Assembly (NCBI GenBank): GCA_014549065.1
Contig: JACDOX010000120.1
Location: 1,273,748 to 1,337,747 of the forward strand
Direction: 5' to 3'
Source: Cardinalis cardinalis
Taxonomy: Eukaryota > Chordata > Aves > Passeriformes > Cardinalidae
Length of the DNA: 64,000 nt
The notes below the pieces were generated by a model. It searched no databases, was not told where the DNA came from, and was given only the letters and a program-made list of their open reading frames with translations. Each line of letters starts with the position of its first letter. Positions within the stretch are counted from its first letter, which is position 1. A program made the position numbers and the translations under genes. Shown here in pieces: positions 39,946-52,266 of this stretch.

Positions 39946-42900
39946 CCCTGTCCATAAGAATTAATCACCTGAAACATAACTACCTGTATGGAGAACTGTT
40001 AACAGATATTTGAGAGTTCTGTGCATTTTAGACTTTTCAAGGACAGAGGTCACTCCATTAGGTCTAGCAATAATACAAAATAACATANATGTAAGATTCT
40101 GAGTCTATTTTTAATAAAGAAATGTCATGTTTCCTAAATTTTAACTTCCATTATACAGCTGCTAAATTTCGTTAGCTTTCTATTTCCAGTCAAGCATAAA
40201 AAGCAGGTACCAGGCTCCAGTTCTGTGCAACCAAATTTTCCACTGACTTTGGTAGCCTGATTTTGTGCGAAAGAATTTTCCTACATGAGGATGACTTCCT
40301 AAAGTGTTACCAAAAGCTGTAAAATTATTAGCTGGACACACACACAAAAACCTATGAATGTGAACAGTGTTTGGTCTTAGTTCATATCTCCCTCCCCTTG
40401 ACAATACGAAGAACCAAACCCAATCATTATTAAAACCACTATTGGGAGATTGTCTGTACATTAGAGGGTTCTGATCTCAGGTTCAGGGAAATGTCAAGCT
40501 ACTCTGCAATTAATTGTGTTTTCCCAGCCTTCATAAAATATCAAATGCCCATACGGGTATCATAGCAGTGTTTGATCACTAACTAATTGCAGCGTCTGAA
40601 ATCTGAAAAAAAAAAGTTAAAAATCTTCCAGATTAATTTCTCAAGTGGACATTCATTTTCCTGGCTACAGCTAAGAAAACAAAATTTAACATTTACCAAG
40701 TCACTGACAAAATACAGCTTAGCACAGAATCATATTTTTCGTTAATATTTGCAATAAGTGATGGTTTACGTCATTACTACAGGCAGTAGCTAAATATTTG
40801 AAAAAATAAACTTTATGAAGAAACAACATAGAGTATTTATCTCTTGTGTAAAGAGGTTATGGATTTTCAGATGAAAGTGGTCTGTATGTGGAATGAGTAG
40901 ATCATGTCAATGGGATTCAAATGTTTTAACCAAGTGGTTGTATACAACNCCTAAAAACTATCTAAAACCGTTGCAGAGCAGAATGAGTTAAATGACATAA
41001 ACACAATGCTAGAATTGCTAAAGATTGTAGAGNAAGAGCTGTGAGAAAAAGTTGTGAAAAAAATCTGTAGAAACTGAGAAAAATTCATAAAGAAAGAACT
41101 GCAAAAACTGTGTCCCCCTCCAAAAGAACAAAACAACCTGCTGTGATAAGCAATTGTGAAAAAAAAAGTATATATTATGGTCTGCTATATACTAAATCAC
41201 ACATAGACAGAGCAATTAGAAATTCTTATGCAGAAGCTAAAACAATATAAATATCTGCGCCTTTTCTCATTAAACGTCCTTGCAGCATCACACTGCTTAG
41301 TCCGTCTTCAATCGCAATTATAAAGCAATTGACAATCTTTGAAACNAAAGTGATCCTCAAGATTTACAAGTCGTACAAAGATTGGAAATTATAAAATGGC
41401 ATTGCAAGTACAGGCAGGAAATACTTTAATGTGCTTTCAAAATCCAGACAGAAAACAAAATGTTGTTACCTGCAGTGAGTTCTATGCAAAAAGAAGTGTA
41501 CAAATAGTGTGTATTTCCCCTAAACTTTACTCTTTCCAAAACTGGATTCTACACAAATTTTTATCATTTCAAAAACTATAGCAAAAATTCTGTTAGATTA
41601 AACTTCAGTCTTCAACATAGCAGGTTGAACGATTTTAATGAGAACTAAGCATTCTCTGAAAGACATAAACTCAAGAAAATTACTGTAATTTCTCTCCACA
41701 ATTAAATTAATTTTGCAGTCAGAAAAGGCAGAAATTTGCATTTTATACAATGTAGACAAGGAAAAGATGCAATTTTCCCAGCTGACCAAAGTACACCAGA
41801 AATGTGCTCAACTACAGCTTTAAAGGTCTTGGGTAAACTCACTGGTCTTGAATTAGGTGTATTTTTAGGAGTGTTGCAGGATTGAAATAGAAGGTTAACA
41901 AAGATTTTAAAATTTAATTTCCTTNGTCTGTGTATTAACAAATAATAAATATAAAATCATACTTTATTGATTTCAAAGTAAATTTCTTTCCACAACCATT
42001 CAGCATATAGCACTGTATGCCAGTACACTTGCTGTCAGATATCTCAAAAAATTACTCAGAAGAAACGGAATCACATGCAGGAGAAAACTCCAAAAGAGAC
42101 TGGGATTTGAAAGCCTTAAAAGAAAGCAAGGTAATAAACACAGAGCTTCTAAACAACTACTCGTAACAGAGACAACTCAGGACTTATTTTTGTTGGCGCA
42201 GAACCAAACGCTGCTCAGCACTCAAAACTAGTTTGAACCCAAATTGCACCTTTCAAACCCTGCCTTTTGCTCTGTAGGTGACTTCAAAAATAATTGCAAC
42301 AGTGTGGTAAGCCTGACTGACAGAACTACTGCCAGTCTCAGAATCTTCAAAAACTTTCAGCTNAATTATTTTGAAATTAACAATTTCATGTAGTAGCTCA
42401 AAGCTTCCCTTGAGAACATCTCCATGGTATCTGTGTGTAATAAGTGCATTTCTGCAACAAATTGCTGTTTCACTGCCAACCCTTCATCTTTCAGGACTCT
42501 TTACTTAAATTTTACTTCTGAACTNAAGGTGAGAAATCCGTATTTGAATGCAAATGATGTTTTTTTCCAATCTAGTAATCTGATTCAATCTTTGTGAGGA
42601 ACGTCTTTTGCTTTGTGATCAACAATCAATTACCACTGCTTTTGAAAGAAAATACTGTGTAGAACTGAAAAAAATACATTTTGATCTACAAAACAGTTTG
42701 AAGTAACATTGTCAGTCCAGCTGTGAGATTTTAAAGATATATATATCTGCCTGATTTTCTTTACAAAACTAGGCTCCAATAAAGTGGGCCTTTTTAAAAA
42801 AAGATATATTGAAAATTCCCTTGAAACAATAAATCATCCTCTCCCAAAAGGCGTCGGTTATAATTAGCAGTATGGGAGGAGGTAGTGTCTCAAGACTGTT

Positions 42901-43566
42901 GAAAGGCATGGTGATTATTAAAAAACCCATCAAGGATNGTTTCAGAAGATGCTGTAAATTATTTTGATCACCCTCATCTCCCATCTCTAACCACTCTACT
43001 CTCACTTTCCTAGGAAACAGGGAAAGCAGGAAGCCTGCTCCAACTGATCTTTTTCTTTGTGAACCGTTATACCATACTTCAAAATCCCAGGAAGGTGATT
43101 TCAAAACTTTTCAGCTATTCAGGAACCAGACTAACCCACTGAAATCTACTGACCTCACATATGGAAAATAACCAAGTAGGAACTGGTGTGCACATCCTCT
43201 TCGGACTTCCTCTTACACATTTCAGACTTAAGAAAAAGGCTGTAAAGGAAAAACATTCCTTCCTATAAACATTAAGCTTTACAATACCATTCGCTTTCCG
43301 TTCTCAAATTAAACTGGAGCCCATATTCTGTTATGATTTTAAATTGTCTGCAGTAATAACTTCCCCCCTTATAAAATGTAGAAGGCAAGGCACATCCAGG
43401 ACTATGATGTTTTGAGTTGTTTTAAACCCCTTAGGAAGTCTGCAGAAACTGGACTTCCACAACTGCTTTTGATACCTTAAGATTTTAGCTTGTTTATTTT
43501 TCATATATTTGTAATCCTGTAATTCTTGAGTGTATNGCTCTAAACTCCATACACAGTGCTAGCTAC
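39946..43566. other. Unique AT-rich non-coding DNA
   Basis: No gene or transposon is recognised, apart from one arm of a distant inverted duplication (40,561-40,661). A 111-codon minus-strand frame (42,769-43,104) has no domain and no clear splice context. Confidence 0.5.
40561..40661 (+). repeat. Left arm of a distant inverted duplication
   Basis: This 101-bp segment starts CATAGCAGTGTTTGATCACT and ends GGACATTCATTTTCC. It matches the complement of 45,691-45,796 closely: about 49 bp exact at one end and 25 bp exact at the other. The differences lie around an internal poly-A of different length. Similarity stops sharply on both sides. Confidence 0.85.
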
Positions 43567-43903
43567 TGTCTTCACATTTTGGTCAGACAAAACAATTCNT
43601 CTCTAGGCCTGGAAATCAAGGACACCTTCCTGTCCCAGGCCCCAAGAAGTGTAAACAAAAAGTGAGTTGCAGGGGGAGAAAACTTGGGNAAAAATNACTT
43701 CATTACCTGAAGCTGTATTGGAAGATTAACCCCNGATANGCAAATGGACCACACTTGTAAAAGTGTGAAAACTCATGACCCATTGTTCATTTTGGGGTGG
43801 TTTGTCTGCCCGAAATGTACCTGCAGGCCCTTCAATAAATATACCCTCTTTTTACTCCCTTAACTCTGTCTGNCCTCTCTTTTAGGTAGACCCAGAAATG
43901 GCA
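43567..43903 (+). mobile_element. Solo LTR of an avian ERV
   Basis: The segment has an LTR layout: TCTAGGCCTGGAAATCAAGG near the start, a middle part with ACCTGAAGCTGTATTGGAAG, a poly(A) signal AATAAA (43,834-43,839) about 70 bp before the end, then a T/C-rich stretch and GGTAGACCCAGAAATGGCA. It resembles a family I know from other bird genomes. I could not find a target duplication, so both ends are approximate. No retroviral coding sequence adjoins it. Confidence 0.65.
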
Positions 43904-44987
43904 TCCCTTTGCACTGGAGGAAAATAGGTTCCCAAAATCAACAAGAAGTCTTTGTTTTAGATTGNGTAAGATGGAAGACAAAGGAAATTCTTTGAAAACA
44001 AACAAGCCTCAAAAGACCTTCAAAACAATCAGAGCAAAAGAACCCCAAACCTTTCTCTTACAGNTTATGAAAGAAGCAATTTTCAGTGTATTCCATAAGT
44101 TTCCCGNGTTTTTTTTCCGAGGCACTACCTGAGATATTCCCAAAGCCACAGAGGCCTCCCTGCAAAAAGATGCGTGCNTTCAGATCCCTGTCCACTGTGC
44201 CATATCTCTTAGGAAGTGCTCAGAGAATTGCACACTCATTGCCAAAGTTCAGCTTCCTGGATATTGGTGTCCTGCTTATTCTCAGCAGACAGTTTTTCTT
44301 CCCTAAGTGCACAGCTTTCTCCTGGTAAGTGTGATATCTTTGACTGAATGCAGCCTTTTCCAAACAGACTCTTTTTCCTGAAAGATCAAGCTTTCATTTG
44401 TTGTTTTTGTTTCATTCACTAAGAGATGGGCTGAGTGTTCTTCATCACACTTCCATTATTTTGNAAAAGACTTCTGCTGCTCTCCTACCTCAACAGTTGG
44501 TCCTACATAATTTAAATGTGTGGGAGTTTTTCTGTTGAAAGGCATGGGAGCAAAAAGAGGTCCTCCAAGCAAGGTAAGCTTGTCAAAGCCCAGCTCAATT
44601 GCCTTTCTGANCAAAAAATGTGCTTACTCTTCATATTTACTTATTTTGTTTACAGCAGGCATTCTGGTCTCTAGTAAAGATATAGTAGTAAAATGTCCTG
44701 AATCAACAGAAGAAACAGAAACTCTATAGATGTTGCAAACTCAGTATCTTTTTCTGTCAGTTAAACTCAAAAAAAAAAAAAAAATTACAACACAGAATTT
44801 TATAACGCTCTTCTTGACTTCAATTTCTAGAAGAGTATTTCAAGCAAGTAAAGAAGTCAAATACTCAAATTGAAGTCTGAACTAAAAGAAAGCTTTCATA
44901 GATGAATCTATCCCCAATGTAACACAAAATTCACCACTGAATCACCTTTGCCTTCTCTGTCTTTTTATAGAAACCAAAGAATATGTT
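43904..44987. other. Non-coding DNA between LTRs
   Basis: No repeat family or gene is recognised. A plus-strand open frame of 80 codons (44,086-44,328) is not supported by motifs. An A-run lies at 44,768-44,784. Confidence 0.45.
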
Positions 44988-44992
44988 ATGAA

Positions 44993-45648
44993 TGTTATAA
45001 ACAAAAATCTGCCTATTTTTTTTGTGAAGAGAAAAAGTTACAAAAACTAGTCAGACCTGTGGCTAGACCTTGTTTGTTATGGTAATTGCAAGTATTTGTC
45101 GCTAATATTTCTTTTTGTGTCAGCAAAAGCCCTGGCGTGGCGAGGTTGATAGCCCTTCCCCCCAAGAAGTGAAGGCGTGGAGACCTCCCCAGACAGTGAA
45201 GAAGGAGACAAGACAAGGGGTGGCCATGCAAAATAACTTCGGGACCAGCATGCAATGGGAAGCTGCTACCCCAAAGCTACTGAAGAGACCCCAAAAACAA
45301 CAAGCCAATATAGATTTGAGAAACTGGAGTGGTGTCTAGATATGGGGTGTGCTGAGCCTGCAGAGATGTTCATCGCCCCTCACCCTGGGCTGGACAGTCA
45401 TCCCAACGCCAGCAGGGATTTGAAGTGTGAATTTCAAGACCTGGGGTCAACACACCCACAAAGGCTCTTATGAAGACTGGACCCCCCAGCTCTGCCTCCA
45501 GTGGACAAAGCTGCATGTGTCCTCCTCCTCAGCGTTACCCTGGGAGAGACGACGGGAGGCTGCAGACCTGTGGAGCTGCCCCATCCTGAGCTGATCACTT
45601 TTAATAAAGGCATTAAAAGGAGAAGTCTCCTGCCCTCTTTATTTCAAT
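44993..45648 (+). mobile_element. Solo LTR (family A/B copy 1) with 5-bp target duplication
   Basis: A 656-bp LTR starting TGTTATAAACAAAAATCTGC and ending CTTTATTTCA, with AATAAA at 45,605-45,610 about 40 bp before the end. It is flanked by ATGAA on both sides (44,988-44,992 and 45,649-45,653), an exact 5-bp target duplication. There is no internal retroviral sequence, so it is a solo LTR left by recombination between two LTRs. It is clearly homologous to the copy at 50,437-51,155. A 5-bp duplication is typical of ERVL-like and some class I integrases. Confidence 0.9.
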
Positions 45649-45690
45649 GAATATATGAAACTCAGGTGGTAAGTGTGTTGGAGCATTGAG

Positions 45691-45796
45691 GGAAAATGAA
45701 TGTCCACTTGAGAAATTGATCTGGAAGGTTTTTACATTGGTTTTTTTTTTTCAGATTTCAGACGCTGCAATTAGTTAGTGATCAAACACTGCTATG
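45691..45796 (-). repeat. Right arm of a distant inverted duplication
   Basis: This is the complement of 40,561-40,661 with a longer internal poly-T/A tract. It starts 38 bp beyond the target duplication of a solo LTR. Confidence 0.85.
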
Positions 45797-46081
45797 CCAT
45801 TTCCCTCATGGCAGTCCTCACATGAGCCAGCAAAAAGGCATGTGCACAATTTCTTCAGTGAGTAGAAGTGCTAGCAATGCTCTTCAGACTCACCAAAGAG
45901 AGAATATTCTTGACCTCCTCACCTCCTCTGCAACAAAAAAAGCTTCATTTCAGCATATGATTCAAAAGGTAAATTAATGCTTTTTCTCCAAGATTGGGGG
46001 AGGCAGTCCCAAGACTCAAGGCTTGTTCGCATCCAACCCTCACAGATGCTCCTTTTTCCATTCATAATGGTAAGTATCTAT

Positions 46082-46265
46082 TCATGTGTTTCTTTCAAAC
46101 GGTCTGTGGTATTGATGGTACAATGAGATAAGTCCAGCAAGAAAAGCCAAATCTTTTATACTCTTATCATGAGAACTGCTGCCACGGTTTAGAAATGGTA
46201 CTGCCCACTTCAGTGCTCCCACAGGAATCCCAAACCATGCTGCTGCATGCTTGCTTCCCCCAGTT
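46082..46265 (-). CDS. Candidate terminal coding exon, gene not recognised
   Basis: On the minus strand a strong pyrimidine-rich acceptor (TTATTCCTCTTGTCGCTTCAG) is followed by a frame of 60 codons ending in TGA. It completes a split codon at its start and includes AAAWFGIPVGALKWAVPFLN and DLAFLAGLISLYHQYHRPF. The composition is that of a real protein. Just 47 bp upstream on the same strand lies an LTR oriented the same way (46,313-46,804), which could have altered splicing or supplied a promoter. I do not recognise the protein, and its link to the exons at 16-33 kb is unknown. A pseudogene is possible. Confidence 0.4.
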
Positions 46266-46312
46266 CTGAAGCGACAAGAGGAATAAGTAGACTCCACAAC
46301 CTGGTGTAGTTA

Positions 46313-46804
46313 TGAAGTGGGTATGTATGTCGGCATCAGGCGCAAGCGAGATCGCTCTCGTGAAAAACATGTGCCCCGAGCCTCAGTCTGACCCACATCT
46401 TTATTCACAAAGGTGTTCCATATGCAATACATTGCACAACTTTNTCATGCANATTCAACCCCTGGCCCCGCCTGTCCTCGCCTCGTATGCTAAATAGGTC
46501 CACGCCCTTCTGGGCATGCGTGGTTCGCTGTGGGTCTCTGAGGCTGAAGGTTGTAGTCTTCCTCATGACTGAACTTTTGAACTTTTTCCCTTTGCGCATG
46601 CGCCCTTGGTCCCTTGNTGCTTATCTGAGTATGTCTGTGGCTTTGATTAGCTTGGAGACAGAGGAGCTCCTTTATCTGGGTTCTTTGTGTCCCTTGGTCT
46701 CCTCTGGTATTGTTCTTATGCAAGAAGCTTCAGAAATTTGCATTTCCTATGCTCTTTGTACCATGGCAGNGGTTTCTTAAGTAAAGGGGTTAAAATTCAA
46801 CACA
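46313..46804 (-). mobile_element. Solo LTR, minus strand, likely 6-bp target duplication
   Basis: On the minus strand the segment reads TGTGTTGAATTTTAACCCC at the start and ends ATACCCACTTCA, with an AATAAA poly(A) signal (complement near 46,402) about 90 bp before the end. It is flanked by TAGTTA (46,307-46,312) and TAGTTC (46,805-46,810), five of six bases alike. A 6-bp duplication suits class II (beta/alpharetrovirus-like) integrases. The exact ends are inferred from this pair and could be off by a few bases. Confidence 0.6.
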
Positions 46805-47221
46805 TAGTTCTACAAGCTAAACTTTAAATGCTTAATTTATATTGCTAACTCAAGTGAATTCCAAAAATCTCTATTTCAGTTCCATTCTCCCTTCTCCCAC
46901 CAGTGGAGGCAGAGGAAAACTGAGGCACAGAAGGTGAGGATCAAGGGTTGAGATAAGAAAAATTTCCTGGAAACAGCAGCAAAAGATGAAAACTACCAGT
47001 AACAAGAACAATCATAAAGACAGAGTGCAAGAAAAGCAACATTACTNCTCACCTCGAAAGTCCCTGACAAGACACAATACCCAGCTGCCCCCTCCAGCTC
47101 AGAACAGGCATAAACACAACCACTCCCTCCAGCTCATAACCAGGGCAAGCCCATCTGTGGTGGCGTGTGTTTTTCACAGTTTTTATTGTTGCTTTAGTGT
47201 AGAAATCGGGTGTTTTATGTT

Positions 47222-47880
47222 AGTATGTTACAATGGTTCAGCCCATGTACCCCCATTCTATCCCTCACAATGGTTTCTCCCCAACTTGTTTACTGCTAAN
47301 TTTTCCCACCATTAGCTTGTCACTCCTCATGTCAATCTCCCTGCTCTTCCCCTCTTCCCCTCATAAGGCTCGGTTAGCCTAAGTTGTTCTGCCTCCTACC
47401 TCGTCAGTCACTGTAATCTCGCCCCTTAAGTTNGAGAATGTTCTGTGTCAGTTGCTCCCTCCTCGCTAGAGGATTGGTTTGTAAAGTCTGTCCCCGCCCC
47501 TGGTTTGTCCTCATTGGACATGTCTAGCTCTGTACTCCTCCCCTGAGTTCTCCTCATTGGTCATGAGTTGTATCCTCCCCTTACACCTTCCCCTCTTTAA
47601 AGCACAGCTCCTTGGCGGAATCTTGTCATTCGTCCTCTACTCCTTCTGAGAATAAAACCTCCTTGGATTTTATCCAAGTGATTTCTCTTTTTTTTGCTTT
47701 GGTTCCTCGTGGTGTTCCCTTGTAGTGTCACCCACGCTGCTGCAGTCACCGCTACGTGCGCAGTCTCCACAGAGGCTCGGGTGGCCGCTCTTGTGTGTTC
47801 TTCTGGCCACGCAGGAAGTTTGCTAGCCGGCATTCCGGCGCTCTGTGGCTGCAGAGAGAACCACGCACGTCAGTCCCTTC
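47222..47880 (+). mobile_element. LTR of an avian ERV, probably solo
   Basis: The segment shows an LTR promoter layout. Several CTCATTGGNCATG-like repeats (47,510-47,565) resemble CCAAT-type elements, TTTAAAGC at about 47,596 acts as a TATA-like box, and AATAAA is at 47,651-47,656. A GC-rich U5-like tail extends to about 47,880. It begins near TGTTACAATGGTTCAGCCC (47,226). No target duplication or primer-binding site was found, so both ends are approximate. It is followed almost directly by an antisense CR1 fragment. Confidence 0.65.
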
Positions 47881-47994
47881 ATCATGCTTACGCAATGGGA
47901 AGAAATGTCTTGCCCTTGGAAAAGAAAACTTTCTCCTTCTCGAGCAATGATTTGGGTGGTATAGACTAATCTCTGGGTCCAAACCAAGGTTTTT

Positions 47995-48680
47995 TCAGCA
48001 ACTGCCAAAATTAATCCTCCCCTGGCTGCAGTGAGACTGACAAGCCTGTGGTTTTCAGGCTCCTCCTTCCCATCCCTTCTTGAAAATCAGGACCTCTTCA
48101 GATTCCCAAGACCAGTCAAAAATCATCCAGAGAGGCTTTGCAATGATAGCCAGCTTTTTGGTCATTCTCTGATTAATCCCTCAACAGGTTTTAGGGATCC
48201 AGATGGAGCAGCATGATCCCACACATGTTCAGAATCAAAGGGCAGTTGATCATTCTTGCAGGCCACTTAGACTCTCTTGATCCATCATCTACGTGGAAGA
48301 CAGAGGCAAAGACTGTAGTTAGCACACCTGCCTTGGCTGTGTCCCTCTTGGTGAGGTGACCACCCTCATCCTGTCATAGGTTGGTATTGTTTCATCACAG
48401 CCTTTTACAACCCATGTATTTGAAAAAGCCCTTTATCTACCCCACAGTTTTGAACAGATTCAACTGCAGCTGAGGTTTGGCTGCGCAACTTTTCTCCCTA
48501 TGGCAGCAAGCAGCCTCTCTATATTCTTCCATGACTTGCTTCCTCTGGCCATAAACCTTCCTTTTTCATTTTACTTCCAAGAGAAGGTCCCTGTTCAGCC
48601 AAGCTTTTTTGCCTCATCTGCTTGATTTCCAACACATAGGCATTATTAAGTGCCTCCTTTCTTCTCTAATGCTGCAAGGT
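47995..48680 (-). mobile_element. CR1 LINE fragment, antisense, RT region
   Basis: The complement of the CR1 ORF2 RT region. The minus strand has a broken reading with LAIIAKPLWMIF, SWESEEVL and IFKKGW (about 48,165-48,060), which corresponds to the start of the RT domain. Frameshifts and stops are frequent, and neither the 5' end nor the 3' UTR of the element is present. Confidence 0.75.
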
Positions 48681-50160
48681 ATTTAAAATGCATACAGGCA
48701 GAATGATCGGAGAAAGTGGAGAGCCAGGAGTTAGCTTTTGTCTGTGTAAATCCCTCCCCAGGAAGAAGCAGCCACTGGAATCTTGAGGGCTCTGTGTCCA
48801 GCTCTGTATAAAGTTGAACCAGTCCCATGCTCTTAGCGCAGAACATGTTGCCCAGATGACATAACCAGGGCCAAACACAGTACCACACATGAAGGGTGAC
48901 TTTTAAGGAGTTGGGCAAAGGCCAGGGGTTCAGCAATCACCAGGGGTCCCAAAAGACTCCCAAGAGCGCCCTGTGAAACTGGGCGGACTGCAGCAGCTTA
49001 TGAATGTGTACACCCCTGGCACCAAAATGCATGTATTATCTGGTGCTTAGCATGCACTGTAATAAAAAAATGCCTCCATCATAACACTCCATTGATGTTA
49101 AAAAAGATTTATTCTAAGTTTTTAGTGGCATGAGGAAAAGCATTGTGTAAAAAGAACTGTGTATTGCTAACAAATAATGCTGCTCACAATCTTTCATTTC
49201 TGGAGACATAAACATAGCTTGACCTCTGTATATTGAAGACAGTTGTGTAGGTTTTTTAGCTGTTTCTTTATTTGTCCAATTTAACNTGTTTTAAAATTTT
49301 TTAAAGATGCCTTTAAAAATGAGAGTTCAGTTCAAAACTGAATTGCTGCTTCTGCATCAGGCTGAGATTAGGAAGAGAAAACGTGAAGGGGCAACTTTTG
49401 ACTTCTACAACACTTCTTGTGTGATTCCATTAAAACCCATAGGACTGTGCAATGCAAATAGGGACAGAGTTTTGCGAGATGAGATTTGGGAGTGCCACAA
49501 GGTGAAAAAAAGCTTTAAAAACATATTTTGAAGATCTTTGTATTTTTGTGAGACAGCGGCATTCTCTCTGAATCTTTGTAATTTAAGGTCATAAAGCTCA
49601 CTGTCAGTGTGCAGAGAAGGCAGGATGCAATTGTCCTCAGCCTTTGTTCCTGCGGAGCAACATTGCAGACTCCCAGTAGCAGCATCGGGCCTACAATCAC
49701 CTTTTAAAAGTAAGGTGTTTTGTAAAAGAAGGAAAGCAAGCAAGTTTTAATGCTTGATTTTTTCTGTGGCTTCTGTGGGCTTGATGGATATCAATATGTG
49801 CTCCCTGTCCATGCATTTTGAGGATCCCTAGACTTTCCCCAAATTCCAGCCCTCCCATCCTCCCTTCTGGGAAACCAGAAACTCCTATGAATTTGCTTCT
49901 CACAATCTATCAGGGAGAAACTCTGAAAACTTCAGGAGTCCAGTCAGATTTTAAAGCCCAGGCTGATCATGCTTATTTGAGACAGTTCCTGCTGAATGTA
50001 TAGGGACCACAAAAATCAGGCCGTTATTCTGGAAGAGCCTTGTGATGTCTGAGAATATAAAGCTATGCAAATATTGGCAAACTGTAAACAAAAGGAAACA
50101 AACTAGAGGAAGTCTCTCTGCTGAGACATGGGCATTGTCTCAGCATTGTCTCAAATATCC
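48681..50160. other. Unassigned sequence
   Basis: No repeat family is recognised. A plus-strand open frame at 49,307-49,531 (74 codons; QAEIRKRKREGATFDFYN) is preceded by an AG after a T-rich run, but it has no known domain, so I leave it unannotated as a gene. N bases are almost absent here compared with the left part of the window. Confidence 0.4.
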
Positions 50161-50436
50161 CATTATGTGAGATAAAATAATATTTTGCTGCAGCTAAAAT
50201 AAAATCATTGAGTAAAAGAATGAAAGCTGTTGGTTCTGTTTCCTTTTCTTCTTCTTCCAAGAGAAGGTCTGGTTTGGAGATGTTTTTGTTGATCTGCTGG
50301 GTGCTGTTGAGAACTGGGAGAGGGGCAGGGTTGAAGATATGACCAAAAAATGAAGAGGGAGGGGAGGGGACAGAAGAGCAGGCAGTCCTAAGACAGTGTA
50401 AGTTTTGGAGTATCCAGCTGTGAGACATGAGGTGAT

Positions 50437-51155
50437 TGTTATAAACAAAAATCTGCCTATTTTTTTTTTTGTGAGAGAAAAAAGTTACAAAAACTAGTCA
50501 GACCACAGTTGCTGGACCTGTTGGTTATGATAATTACGAGTAGTTGTCATAATGGTTCTTTTTGTATCGGTGAGAGACCTGGCCAGGGCTAGGTTGATAG
50601 CTCTTCCCCCCCACCCCCCCAGCAGTGATGGGTGGGGGCCTCCCCAGACAGTGAAGAGAAAGAGACAAGACAAAGGGGGGAGGGGGCATGCAAAATAACC
50701 TCAGGACCAGCATGCAATGAGAAGCTACTATGAAGCTACTATTCCAAACATACTGAAGAGACCCCCAAAACAACGAGCCAATATAGAGTTGGGGAATTAG
50801 AGTGATGTCTAGATGGGAGGCACAGTGATCTCAGCCTGCAGAGATGTTAAGAACCTTCATCGCCCCTTACCCTGAGTGGAGGGTCATCCGAAAACCGGGA
50901 CCCAGAGAGACGGGGGTGCTATCTTCAAGACCTGGGGTCACCGCGCCCTCAGAAGCTCCCGCGAGGACTGGACTGCCCACCTCTGCCCCCAGTGGACAAA
51001 GCTGCACGTGTCCTCCTCCTCAGCATCATCCTGGGAGCAATGACCTGGGAGCAATGACGGGAGGCTGCAGACTTGTCAAACTGCCCAATCCTGAGCTGAT
51101 CACTTTTAATAAAGGCATTAAAAAGAGAAAAAGTCTCCTGCACTGTTTATTTCAG
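50437..51155 (+). mobile_element. Solo LTR (family A/B copy 2) with 5-bp target duplication
   Basis: A 719-bp LTR starting TGTTATAAACAAAAATCTGC and ending TTATTTCA, with AATAAA at 51,108-51,113. It is flanked exactly by GTGAT (50,432-50,436 and 51,156-51,160). It shares most of its length with the copy at 44,993-45,648, with differences in a C-rich run near 50,610 and a short internal duplication near 50,725. The insertion sits at the start of the second copy of a tandemly duplicated unit. Confidence 0.9.
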
Positions 51156-52266
51156 TGATGTTTTGTTGAATCCAAAAAGGTCATTAAGTTAATGAAAGTT
51201 GTTGATTCTGTGTGGTGTTTGTGGTTTGGATATATTCTGGTTTGTTTTCTCGGTGTTGCTGTGAAGGGAGAGGACCTGAAGATGTGACTAAAAAGGAAAC
51301 AGGATGAGAGAGGAGGGGACAGAAATATAGGCAGCAGGGGAGATTGCAAGTTCATGAGTACGCAGCCAATGGAAAAGGGGACAGGGATCACCCTAGCCAG
51401 GGGAAAGGGAAGAGAAAGTTGCCATTTTGTTAAAGTGTTTTGTGTGCTCCCCTCTTGGAGGAGATAGATACCTGACTCAGCTGGATCATTAGAAAAAAAT
51501 CAGACAGGAGGTGATCCAATGGCATTTGCTGTTGTTGATTCATCTGGGCTTAATTTCCAGTCATGCTGATGCTCTGGCTTTTGGAAAGGTCTCTGGACCT
51601 TTCACAAACCGGGCCTTCTTTATGACCTCAGTCCTTATGTACTGGGATGTATCCAGCAGAACAGCAATGGGGCTGTGTAGGACATGGGCTAGATTTTCTG
51701 CCCTTTGTGCTGTGAATGTTGCTCCCATCCCCTCATCTGAGCCTTGTTCCAATCCAGGTCCCTCTATTCTTTTCCTGCACCTCAGATCCATGGATAATAA
51801 TTACCCATCACCTCCCATGTGATGTGCTCAGAAGTGTCTAGCCTGGGGTGGGTTATCAGTTGTTGAGGGGGAGTGGGGAATGTGCCAGGCTCTCTGGCCC
51901 TGGTGCGTTGGCTGTTGCTGGCTGTCTTGTCCATGTTTCCTTCCTGCTCCTGCTGTTGCGCTGGTTGACAGGTTCAAGCCAGGCCTTCCTAAGGACCTCG
52001 GCCCTCATATACTGGGCTGTGTCCAGCAGTTGTGGAGAATTGGGTGTGGGGCTGTGCAGGGCAGCTGACAGATTGTCTGGCTCCTCTGTGGTGACTGTCT
52101 GCTGTTGCCTTATACCTGCTTCCTTCCCAGTCTCGTATTTTTTTTGGTGGCTTAAGTCCCTGAACCACTGGCACTGCCTCAAGCAGTACCTCATGGCTGA
52201 TGTACAGAGCTGGATCCAGCAGAGCCATGGCATCAGCAGTGGGGCTGTGCAAGGCATGTACTGGGC

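Noticed and set aside
42769..43104. 111-codon minus-strand open frame
   Set aside because: No motif, contains an N, no convincing splice sites.
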